DNA from: Bacteroidales bacterium UBA6360
GTDB taxonomy: Bacteria > Bacteroidota > Bacteroidia > Bacteroidales > UBA932
Length of the DNA: 47,861 nt
Direction: 5' to 3'
Assembly (NCBI GenBank): GCA_002440085.1
Contig: DJRM01000025.1
Span: 1 to 47,861 of the forward strand
Positions 31,952 to 39,248 of this stretch are shown here, piece by piece; within the stretch, counting starts at the first letter, position 1; each line of letters begins with the position of its first letter. The notes under the pieces are model-generated. The model did not search any database. It was not told the origin of the DNA and saw only the letters and a program-made list of their open reading frames with translations. A program made the translations under genes and the position numbers.

Positions 31952-33187
31952 ATGCGGCTGCGTTCTCTCATATATTCTGCGCCTCCGGCGGTGAAGGCTG
32001 TGCTGACGGCAGTCGTACTGCTTGCCGGTCAATCCGCCACCATCCTGCACGCCCAGGACACCAGTGCCCAGGAACAGAAGAAAGAAAGGCTGGAGAGAGA
32101 AATCGAGATCATCAACCGTCAACTCTCGTCGACTGACTCCAAAAGCCGCAGCGCCCTCGCGACCTACAACCTCGTGTCGAAGAAGGTCAGCAACCGTCAG
32201 GCACTTCTTAAGGAAAGCCGGCTCAAGGAAAGGGAATGCGCGGACAGGATCTACCTCAAACAAAAGGAAATCAATCGGTTGCAGGCAAGTTATGATACGC
32301 TCGCGGCGCATTACGACCGGCTTGTTCTCGGAGCCTACAAGAACCGTGACGCAAAAATCTGGTATATGTATATCCTCGCCAGCGACGACCTTTCGCAGGC
32401 CTACCGCCGCTACGGCTATTTCAAGAGCCTCGCCTCTCAGATAGGAGAGGAAGCGCGCCGGATGGAGGAAGCGCGCGCACGGCTGGAGACAGAGAGGGAT
32501 GCGCTGCAGAAACTGCGGGCGGAGCAGAAGACCGTGACACAGAACACGCAGAAGGAGCTCGGGAAGCTTCAGAGTGAACAGGCGGAGTCGAAGGCTCTTG
32601 TCGGGAAGCTGAGGAAAGAGAAGTCGAAGTATCAGAAGGAACTTGCTGCCAAGAAAAAGCAGGTGGAGGCTCTGGACAGGGAGATTGCGCGGTTGGTGCG
32701 CGAGGCGATGAAGGGAAGCACGGCGTCGTCGGGTGCGGGTGCCGGAAAGAAGTCGAACAAGATGGTGATTGACGAGAAGCTGGCCGCGGAGTTCTCAAAG
32801 AACAGAGGCAAGCTGCCATGGCCGGCGGACGGACCGGTGGTTGACGCCTTCGGGGAGAGGTATCATCCGGTTTATAAGAACGTGAAGCTCCCGAAGAATA
32901 ACGGCGTGGGCATAGCCCTGAAGCCGGGCACAACCGTGAAGTGCGTGTTTGACGGGGTGGTGAAGCAGGTGCTCGTGATGCCGGGCTACAACCAGTGCGT
33001 GCTTGTCCAGCACGGGAACTATTTCACGTTCTACTGCAAGTTGAAAAATGTGGTGGTGAAGTCGGGACAGAAGATTAAGATCGGGCAGGACATCGGAACG
33101 GTGGATACCATCAACCGCGAGACGCAGCTGCATTTTCAGATTTGGAAGGATACTACTCCGCAGAACCCTGAAAACTGGCTGAAGTGA
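31952..33187 (+). CDS. EnvC-like murein hydrolase activator (LytM domain, coiled coil)
   Basis: A signal region (about residues 14-36, ending LHAQ) is followed by two long coiled-coil stretches (about 40-130 and 165-255). A C-terminal LytM/M23 domain (about 285-411) contains VVDAFGERYHPVYKN and LHFQIWKDTTPQNPENWL. The zinc ligands of active M23 peptidases are mostly missing: the H-x3-D motif reads NNGVGIA and the H-x-H motif reads FYCKL. This is the EnvC/NlpD state, which activates amidases rather than cutting peptidoglycan. It is co-transcribed with the TPR gene 3 bp upstream. Confidence 0.9.
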   Translation: MRLRSLIYSAPPAVKAVLTAVVLLAGQSATILHAQDTSAQEQKKERLEREIEIINRQLSSTDSKSRSALATYNLVSKKVSNRQALLKESRLKERECADRIYLKQKEINRLQASYDTLAAHYDRLVLGAYKNRDAKIWYMYILASDDLSQAYRRYGYFKSLASQIGEEARRMEEARARLETERDALQKLRAEQKTVTQNTQKELGKLQSEQAESKALVGKLRKEKSKYQKELAAKKKQVEALDREIARLVREAMKGSTASSGAGAGKKSNKMVIDEKLAAEFSKNRGKLPWPADGPVVDAFGERYHPVYKNVKLPKNNGVGIALKPGTTVKCVFDGVVKQVLVMPGYNQCVLVQHGNYFTFYCKLKNVVVKSGQKIKIGQDIGTVDTINRETQLHFQIWKDTTPQNPENWLK

Positions 33188-33193
33188 TAAAAT

Positions 33194-33236
33194 AAAAAGC
33201 GGTCTGCGGCGTTGGGCGCCTTGCGTCCCGTCTTTT
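33194..33236 (+). repeat. Short form of intergenic repeat family A
   Basis: AAAAAGCGGTCTGCGGCGTT followed by GGGCGCCTTGCGTCCCGTCT and TTTT. It keeps both conserved ends and the outer stem but lacks the CCTCACAACC core. A second short form lies in 34921-34985. Confidence 0.65.
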
Positions 33237-33294
33237 TCTTTCGTCATTTTTGAGGAGGATGGATGTTTTGAAATGAAAATCAATAATTGTTGAT

Positions 33295-34818
33295 ATGGAA
33301 AGGAAGACTGTGTTTTTGACCGGGGCGACCGGGAATATGGGATGGGCAGGGTTTCAGGAACTGCACGCAAGGGCTGACAGGTTTATTGTCAGGGTGCTGG
33401 CGCGTCCGAGCGGGAAGAACCGGAAGAAACTTGAGCCGTACTTGAATGACCCGTCGGTCGAGATTGTCTGGGGCGACCTCACCAACTATGAAGACGTCCT
33501 GCGCGGCGTGACCGGTGCTGATTATGCTCTGCATGTAGGCGGAATGGTATCCCCGGCGGCGGATTATTTCCCGGAGAAGACACTGAAAGTCAATGTCATG
33601 TCATCAGAGAACGTAGCGCGGGCAGTGCTTGCCCAGCCGGAGCCGGAGAAGATAAGGGTCGTCTACATCGGGTCGGTCGCACAGCTCGGTGACAGGCTGT
33701 TCCCGCATCATTGGGGACGTTCCGGCGACCCCGTGATGGCGAGCGCGTACGACATGTATTCCGTTTCCAAATGCCGCGCGGAGAAAGCCATAGTTGACTC
33801 CGGCATTCCGCACTGGGTGTCGCTGCGCCAGTCGGGCATCCTCTACCCCGGAATACTCGGAGTCGTAAACCCGACTGCCTTCCATGTCCCTGTGGCCGGC
33901 GTGCTTGAATGGGCGACTATAGAGGATTCGGGGAGGCTGCTCGCGAATGTCTGCGAGGATTGGGTTCCGGACGAGTTCTGGAACAACTTCTATAACATCG
34001 GCAGCGGAGAGCAGTACCGGATGACGAACTATGAATTCGAGACCCGTCTTCTCCATGCCCTCGGTCTTCCCGGACCGGAGAAAGTCTTTGAACCGCAGTG
34101 GTTTGCGTTGAAGAATTTCCATGGCATGTGGTATGAGGACTCGGATGTCCTTGAGAATTTTCTTCATTTCCGAGGAAATGTTCCGGTTGAGGAATATTTC
34201 CGTCAGATGAAATCCAAGCTTCCGTGGTTCTACAATCTCGCGTTCCTCGCGCCGGCGTTTGCGGTGAAAATGTTCATGAAACCATACGCATACGAAAAGG
34301 GGCTCGGAACACAGTCATGGGTGGATGGCGCCCCGGAAAAGATGAAGGCGTATTACGGTTCACGCGAGGCTTGGGAGGCAATAAAGTCATGGAAAGACGT
34401 GATTCCGCCGCATTGGGAAAAGGATCTTGAAAAGGCACGCGCGGCCGGCGAATGTCTCCGCCTCGACCACGGCTGGGACGAGTCCAGGTCCATATATGAA
34501 CTGACGGACGAAGAGATTCAGTCGGCAGCCGAGTTCCGCGGTGGCAAGTTCCTCGGGGCAGAGAAAGAGTCAGAGAAAGTCATGGGCAAAAGCGCCAAAC
34601 AAACGCAGGAAGGCAGCACGACAGGTGCGGACGGAGACAGCACGAAGTCACGCAGAAAGCCGTGCGCCCGGTATCTTTGGGAATGCGAGCACGGTCATCG
34701 TTTCACCGCATCCCTCGAATACGTCCTTCTCGGCGGCGGCTGGTGCACCGAATGCCAGCCTGACCGCCTGAACACCACGGTGACTCCCCGCAACAAGTTC
34801 ATTTCCCAGTTATTGTAG
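33295..34818 (+). CDS. NAD-dependent epimerase/dehydratase with C-terminal zinc-finger extension
   Basis: The Rossmann motif GATGNMGWAG is at residues 10-19 and the catalytic pattern YDMYSVSKCRAEK gives Tyr-x-x-x-Lys. The extended short-chain dehydrogenase domain covers about residues 1-330. Residues 330-420 are helical and not recognised. The last 80 residues have a disordered stretch (KSAKQTQEGSTTGADGDST) and then WECEHGHRF...GGGWCTEC, the C-x3-H...C-x2-C spacing of a treble-clef zinc finger. Fusion of this finger to an epimerase is unusual. Substrate is unknown. The gene stands alone, with repeats on both sides. Confidence 0.85.
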   Translation: MERKTVFLTGATGNMGWAGFQELHARADRFIVRVLARPSGKNRKKLEPYLNDPSVEIVWGDLTNYEDVLRGVTGADYALHVGGMVSPAADYFPEKTLKVNVMSSENVARAVLAQPEPEKIRVVYIGSVAQLGDRLFPHHWGRSGDPVMASAYDMYSVSKCRAEKAIVDSGIPHWVSLRQSGILYPGILGVVNPTAFHVPVAGVLEWATIEDSGRLLANVCEDWVPDEFWNNFYNIGSGEQYRMTNYEFETRLLHALGLPGPEKVFEPQWFALKNFHGMWYEDSDVLENFLHFRGNVPVEEYFRQMKSKLPWFYNLAFLAPAFAVKMFMKPYAYEKGLGTQSWVDGAPEKMKAYYGSREAWEAIKSWKDVIPPHWEKDLEKARAAGECLRLDHGWDESRSIYELTDEEIQSAAEFRGGKFLGAEKESEKVMGKSAKQTQEGSTTGADGDSTKSRRKPCARYLWECEHGHRFTASLEYVLLGGGWCTECQPDRLNTTVTPRNKFISQLL

Positions 34819-34860
34819 TATATTTTCCGTAATTCCTGAGCACGAAAACCACAAGAATCT

Positions 34861-35098
34861 TAAAGGATTTCATCGAACTTTCCAACGCTACAGACTTGAC
34901 TTTGCGCTAGGAGGTCGGCTGAAGAGACGGATGGGATGCAAGGCGTCGTCCAACGACGCAGACTTGACGCTTGGAGGTAGGTTGAAGAGACGGATGGGAT
35001 GCAAGGCGGACGATGAAGATGAAACCGCAGCAACCTGATGGTTGTGAGGATTTCATCAAGACGTCCAACGCCGCAGACCGCCGTCTCTTTAACCTACC
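34861..35098 (-). repeat. Nested copies of intergenic repeat family A (copy 4 plus partial copies)
   Basis: On the minus strand the full copy runs about 35098 to 34984. GGTAGGTTAAAGAGACGG at one end is complementary to CCGTCTCTTCAACCTACC at the other. The inner stem pairs GATGAAAT with the TTTCATC side of the core. Toward 34861 a short copy and a third, truncated start follow. GAAGAGACGGATGGGATGCA occurs twice, 62 bp apart. The end of the repeat supplies the last codons and stop of the phosphopantetheinyl transferase gene. This fills the 270-bp gap. Confidence 0.75.
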
Positions 35099-35733
35099 AG
35101 CCAGACCAGGACGTGGCGGTCGAAGATCATATACTCCAGATCAAACTCCTCCTCATGCCCGTCCTTATGGACGAAGGTTGCCTCCAGTTCCCCCTCCCCC
35201 TTCGGATTGAACTTCTCCACCTCAATCTGCTCCGCGAAATCGACCCTGCTCTGTGACATTCTCTTGAAAATGGCCTCCTTTGCGCACCAGTAAATAGCCA
35301 GTTGCTCGTTTTTCTTTTTCCTGTCGTCATCGTCGAGGTCTTCAATCTCGTCTTCCGACAGCGCCTTTTTCTCCACGGAAGAGAAATCGCGGTCGAGGGA
35401 TTCGATGTCAATGCCGAGGTCGTCCTCATCGTGGATGATGACAGCGACGTATTTATCAGTGTGTGTGATGCTTATGTTCGTGGCACAGTTCTCAAGGTAC
35501 GGCTTGCCGTTGTCGTGGTGGTCGAGATACATCTTCTCGTCGAAGAGTTCGTTGATGAGAGCCCTCACCGCGAGGCGCTGCTTTCTCTGCGACTCGTTTC
35601 CATAGAGGCTGATTTCCTCCATCTCGTCCGTAGGGACGGAACTCAGAGCCTTGAGTTCATCTTCAGTTTCCGTAATCTGCCAAACAGCGAGTTCGGCGCC
35701 GTTTTCAAGTTCCTTTTTAAGATATAGTGCCAT
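35089..35733 (-). CDS. 4'-phosphopantetheinyl transferase superfamily protein
   Basis: The enzyme moves the phosphopantetheine arm of coenzyme A onto carrier proteins. The 214-residue, very acidic protein has the Sfp/AcpS motifs: ISITHTDKYVAV (about residue 87), DDLGIDIESLDRD with the metal-binding Asp/Glu pair, and the WCAKEAIFKRM helix. Size is within the Sfp-type range. Whether its target is ACP or a polyketide/peptide carrier cannot be said. A possible minus-strand small RNA gene lies directly upstream, so transcription of this gene may come through it. Its last two sense codons and stop lie in the family A repeat. Confidence 0.88.
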   Translation of the reverse strand: MALYLKKELENGAELAVWQITETEDELKALSSVPTDEMEEISLYGNESQRKQRLAVRALINELFDEKMYLDHHDNGKPYLENCATNISITHTDKYVAVIIHDEDDLGIDIESLDRDFSSVEKKALSEDEIEDLDDDDRKKKNEQLAIYWCAKEAIFKRMSQSRVDFAEQIEVEKFNPKGEGELEATFVHKDGHEEEFDLEYMIFDRHVLVWLVG

Positions 35734-35749
35734 ATAGCTTTAAAAGCTG

Positions 35750-35930
35750 GTTTCACAAAATCTGCTGTGCATACACGAAAGAACCGCACCCTCTCTCCGA
35801 GAGGATGTGCCCGATGTCACGATATAAAGGGTGGTCGCCAGCGGGTCGTCAGAAAGACTGTCCGCCGTTATGCTCTGAGTTCCTGATATTGGACTGGGAG
35901 GTTCCACGTTTCTGCTACAGTTAATAATTA
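35750..35930 (-). ncRNA. Candidate 6S-like small RNA
   Basis: A 336-bp gap without a gene has a minus-strand -7 box (35937-35944), predicting a transcript start near 35930. The RNA can fold as one long rod. The closing part pairs CTG/CAG, ACG/CGT, GAACC/GGTTC and CCC/GGG in order, between about 35920 and 35768. The middle is a large open bubble and the tip is GCGG...CCGC with an inner CAG-TCTTT-CTG. A rod with a central bubble and about 180 nt is the general shape of 6S RNA, which binds the polymerase holoenzyme. Sequence recognition of the Bacteroidota 6S class was not possible by eye; another small RNA or a leader is possible. Confidence 0.42.
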
Positions 35931-35936
35931 CGCCTG

Positions 35937-35972
35937 CAAATATAGTTATTTTTTAATTATTTGCTAAATTTG
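35937..35972. promoter_or_regulatory. Divergent -7 boxes for small RNA candidate and malate dehydrogenase
   Basis: The minus-strand box is TATATTTG (35937-35944). The plus-strand box is TAAATTTG (35965-35972), about 97 bp before the mdh ATG. Both fit TAnnTTTG. Confidence 0.6.
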
Positions 35973-36069
35973 CGCCCGAATTTCAGTGTGTTGTGATCGG
36001 CTTTCCTTTATTTTGGGAAATCGGGCGCTGAAGACGACGAAAATACGAATATATAAATAACATAGTATC

Positions 36070-37056
36070 ATGAAGTATTTGACAAACGAGAAACTTACAA
36101 TTGTCGGAGCCGGCGGAATGATCGGTTCCAACATGGCGCAGACGGCTCTCATGCTCGGCCTCACCCCGAACATCTGCCTCTATGACATCTTCGAGCCGGG
36201 CGTTCACGGCGTTGCCGAGGAAATGTACCACTGCGGATTCGAAGGCGCAAACATCACATGGACGGTCGACCCTGAGGTTGCGTTCAAGGACGCTAAATAC
36301 ATCATCTCATCAGGCGGAGCACCACGTAAGGAAGGCATGACCCGCGAGGACCTTCTCAAGGGCAACTGCCAGATTGCGGCACAGTTCGGCGACTACATCA
36401 AGAAATACTGCCCGGACGTGAAGCATGTCGTTGTCATCTTCAACCCTGCCGACGTGACAGCCCTCACAGCCCTCATCCACTCAGGTCTGAAGCCGGAGCA
36501 ACTCACCTCACTCGCAGCCCTCGACTCAACCCGCCTCCAGAGCAACCTCGCGAAGGAGTTCGGCGTTCCTCAGAGCGCTGTCACAGGAGCACACACCTAC
36601 GGCGGCCACGGCGAGCAGATGGCAGTATTCGCATCTCAGGTGAAGATTGACGGCAAGCCGCTTTCAGAAATGGGACTTTCAGCCGAGAAAATGGCGGAAA
36701 TCAAGCAGGAGACAATCCAGGGCGGTTCTGCAATCATCAAGCTCCGCGGACGCTCTTCATTCCAGAGTCCTGCCTACAACGCTGTCAAGATGATCGAGGC
36801 TGCAATGGGCGGCGCTCCGTTCACCCTTCCTGCCGGCACATACGTGAACACGGACAAGTACAAGAATGTGATGATGGCGATGCCGACGACAATCGACGCC
36901 ACAGGCTGCCACTATACCATGCCACAGGGTACTCCAGAAGAGATGGCTGCACTCGACGCTTCATACGCTCACCTCTGCAAGATGCGCGACGAGATTGTTG
37001 AGCTCGGAATTGTTCCGCCTGTTGCTGACTGGAAGAAGGACAACGCGAACTTGTAA
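36070..37056 (+). CDS. mdh: Malate dehydrogenase
   Basis: The enzyme interconverts malate and oxaloacetate with NAD. The Rossmann motif VGAGGMIGSN is at residues 12-21. The mobile-loop arginines are in SSGGAPRKEGMTREDLLKGN, NPADV is the conserved substrate-binding turn, and LDSTRLQSNL and GAHTYGGHGEQM carry the remaining active-site Arg and the catalytic His. Length 328 is normal for the lactate/malate dehydrogenase family. It is monocistronic, with its own -7 box and a clear terminator at 37200-37238. Confidence 0.95.
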   Translation: MKYLTNEKLTIVGAGGMIGSNMAQTALMLGLTPNICLYDIFEPGVHGVAEEMYHCGFEGANITWTVDPEVAFKDAKYIISSGGAPRKEGMTREDLLKGNCQIAAQFGDYIKKYCPDVKHVVVIFNPADVTALTALIHSGLKPEQLTSLAALDSTRLQSNLAKEFGVPQSAVTGAHTYGGHGEQMAVFASQVKIDGKPLSEMGLSAEKMAEIKQETIQGGSAIIKLRGRSSFQSPAYNAVKMIEAAMGGAPFTLPAGTYVNTDKYKNVMMAMPTTIDATGCHYTMPQGTPEEMAALDASYAHLCKMRDEIVELGIVPPVADWKKDNANL

Positions 37057-37079
37057 GAGCCGCCTGAACGGCGCGCTTG

Positions 37080-37160
37080 CTTCGTTGCACTCACAAATAT
37101 AATCCTCACAACCGATAAGGTTGCTCCGGTTATATTTGCTCCTGCGCCTTGCAATCGCAC
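37080..37160 (+). repeat. Intergenic structured repeat, family A, copy 5
   Basis: AAATATAA (37095-37102) pairs with TTATATTT (37130-37137) around ATCCTCACAACCGATAAGG and TTGCTCCGG. TGCGCCTTGCAATC follows, as in other copies. It lies between mdh and its terminator. Confidence 0.75.
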
Positions 37161-37199
37161 CATTCATACGATTTTTACTCTCAGCGAATAATCAGAAGC

Positions 37200-37238
37200 C
37201 CCTCCGGTGATTCATCAAAGATTCACCGGAGGGTTTTT
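37200..37238 (+). terminator. Rho-independent terminator after mdh
   Basis: CCCTCCGGTGA and TCACCGGAGGG form a perfect stem of about 11 bp followed by five T residues (37234-37238). Confidence 0.88.
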
Positions 37239-37314
37239 GCGTGAGTTCGCACAATTATTGGGAAAACCGGCAAATTCAGCCTCGCTTACGATGAGGACGA
37301 TGGAACCGACACCA

Positions 37315-38016
37315 TCAGAGGCTGCCATGAAACAAATTCTTCACGACCTCGTCAATCATACGGTTTTCCTGAAGATTGGCGGGGTTTTCCTTCGTCTGTA
37401 CGGGAGAGGCGCCGCCCGTTGAGGCTTCAAATGATTTCTGGAGCATCAGGAGTGCAAGCAGGACAGGGAGATAGTCCTTCAGGGAGCCTCGCAGGGAACG
37501 CAGGGCAAACTGGATATGGGATGTAACCTGACGTACCGGAATCCCGTAAGTTTCAGAGATTTCCCCGTATGTCTTTTCGTCGATGCGGCTGGCGAGGAAC
37601 ACCTTGCGGGTGATGTCGGGCATCCCCTCGATGCATCTGCGCACGATGTCCTCGATTTCATCGGCGAACAGGCTCTCCGGATTAAGGCTGCTGAGCGAGC
37701 TGATTTCATAGGACTGCATCCTGTTTCCCGCCTCATGCATATTCTTCTGAATCCTTGTCCGCGTCTGCAATGTCCTCAGATGGTCAAGGCAGCGGTTCAC
37801 GATGGATTTGAAGGCATACGCCTCATAGTTCTCCGTCTTGAGTTCGGAGCGTCTTTCCCACATCCGGATGAAGCATTCGTTGACTATGTCCTCCGCAGCC
37901 CCGTCATCGTGGATGTACGAATTGGCGATTTTTACATACATGGGACGGCAGCGGGAGAAGATTCTTCCGAACTCCTCTTCCGTCAGTTCCCTGATATGAG
38001 CGTCATCGCCTTTCAT
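37315..38016 (-). CDS. FecI-type ECF sigma factor
   Basis: Region 2 is at about residues 12-80 (RPMYVKIANSYIHDDGAAED, IVNECFIRMWERR). Region 4 is at about 130-185 (MPDITRKVFLASRIDEKTYG, EISETYGIPVRQVTSHIQFA). The C-terminal stretch after DYLPVLLALLMLQ is a non-conserved tail. The ATG at 38016 is used because a -7 box lies at 38044-38051; the TTG further upstream would fall in the promoter. It is divergent from a FecR gene, the anti-sigma partner for the SusC/D locus. It likely directs transcription of that locus when SusC binds its ligand. Confidence 0.9.
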   Translation of the reverse strand: MKGDDAHIRELTEEEFGRIFSRCRPMYVKIANSYIHDDGAAEDIVNECFIRMWERRSELKTENYEAYAFKSIVNRCLDHLRTLQTRTRIQKNMHEAGNRMQSYEISSLSSLNPESLFADEIEDIVRRCIEGMPDITRKVFLASRIDEKTYGEISETYGIPVRQVTSHIQFALRSLRGSLKDYLPVLLALLMLQKSFEASTGGASPVQTKENPANLQENRMIDEVVKNLFHGSL

Positions 38017-38043
38017 TTCTCCCGGAATGCTGATATTTCCCGG

Positions 38044-38092
38044 CAAATATAATGTTTCATTTCAGAATCTGACCAATATTTACATAAATTTG
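38044..38092. promoter_or_regulatory. Divergent -7 boxes between fecI and fecR
   Basis: The minus-strand box TATATTTG (38044-38051) serves the sigma gene. The plus-strand box TAAATTTG (38085-38092) is 71 bp upstream of the FecR start. Both fit TAnnTTTG. Confidence 0.6.
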
Positions 38093-38163
38093 TTCTTCCC
38101 GTTGAAATTTATTCATAAAATCTGTAAACCACCATTATTCACTCGTCTATAAACCGATAAAAA

Positions 38164-39156
38164 ATGAAAAAAGAGACAAAAATGATGACTGACGAACTCC
38201 TGTTCCGCTATTTCAGCAACGAGGCTTCCGCTGAGGATGTCGCGCTCATAGAGCGTTGGCTGGAGGAGAATCCGTCACATCAGAAAGATTTTGACGCGGC
38301 ACATTTCCTTTTCAACGCCACCGTGCTCAGGGGAGACGAGATGGCTGCATTGCGTGATTCGGAGAAGGACAGGAAAGTCCGCCGGATGACGGTCATCCGC
38401 AGGAGAGTGCTCCGCTATGCCGCCGGCGTGGCTGCGGTAGTCGTTGCAGGTGTCGCCGGCGTTCTCGTTGAGAGGGAACTTTCCTACAGGGACATGATTG
38501 CACAGACAAACGTCATAGAGGTGCCTTCGGGACAGAGAATGACCATTACGCTGAACGACGGCACGAGGGTCTGTCTGAACGGGAACTCGCGAATCGAATA
38601 TCCTGCCCTCTTCGGACGTGGCGAGAGGCGCGTGAAACTTTCGGGCGAAGCTTATCTCGACGTCACCCACGACGAGAGGCATCCTTTTGTCGTCGAGACA
38701 TATATGTCCGAAGTCGAGGTCCTCGGAACCAAGTTCAGCGTCTATGCCGACGAATCCGATGGCCGTTTCGCGACGACATTGCAGGAAGGCTGCGTGAGGG
38801 TCACGACGACCGGGGATGACAGATACTCCGAGCAGGTAGTGCTTTCTCCGAACGAGAAGGTTCGCTTCGAGAACAACCATCTGGTAGTGAGCGACGTCGA
38901 TGCCGAGGAATCAATGTCATGGACCGACGGATATATAAACCTTCGCGGAGTGAGTTTCGCCGAACTTATGGAAAGGTTTGAATACACCTACGGCGTGAAC
39001 ATCGTCATCGACAGGGACGAGATGCCGCAGATAGGCTACCGCAGCGGAAAAATCCGTGTGTCCGAGGGCGTGGATTTCGCGCTGGGGCTTCTTCAGAAGG
39101 CCTGTGATTTCACATACACTACGGACTACGAGTCCAACACTATAACGATAAGATAG
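38164..39156 (+). CDS. FecR-family anti-sigma factor
   Basis: The 330-residue protein has a cytoplasmic anti-sigma segment (about residues 1-78, with LLFRYFSNEASAEDVALIE), a membrane helix (about 79-99) and a periplasmic FecR domain. The latter has NVIEVPSGQRMTITLNDGT, VCLNGNSRIEYPALF, VKLSGEAYLDVTHDERHPF and VEVLGTKFSVYA, all hallmark. The C-terminal domain (SMSWTDGYINLRGVSFAELM onward) is the usual STN-like DUF4974. It should hold the FecI sigma factor and receive the signal from the STN domain of the SusC-type receptor next to it. Confidence 0.94.
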   Translation: MKKETKMMTDELLFRYFSNEASAEDVALIERWLEENPSHQKDFDAAHFLFNATVLRGDEMAALRDSEKDRKVRRMTVIRRRVLRYAAGVAAVVVAGVAGVLVERELSYRDMIAQTNVIEVPSGQRMTITLNDGTRVCLNGNSRIEYPALFGRGERRVKLSGEAYLDVTHDERHPFVVETYMSEVEVLGTKFSVYADESDGRFATTLQEGCVRVTTTGDDRYSEQVVLSPNEKVRFENNHLVVSDVDAEESMSWTDGYINLRGVSFAELMERFEYTYGVNIVIDRDEMPQIGYRSGKIRVSEGVDFALGLLQKACDFTYTTDYESNTITIR

Positions 39157-39248
39157 CGCCGCTCTTGGGGCCGGCCGGCAATGCGGCTTGAGATCCGGGA
39201 GCAGTGCGATGAATATAAATTTATTTGATAACCAACCACATAGTTGAT

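Noticed and set aside
34861..35098. Repeated 20-bp words as a CRISPR array or rRNA remnant
   Set aside because: The repeats are parts of a hairpin element found elsewhere in the window; there is no regular spacer.
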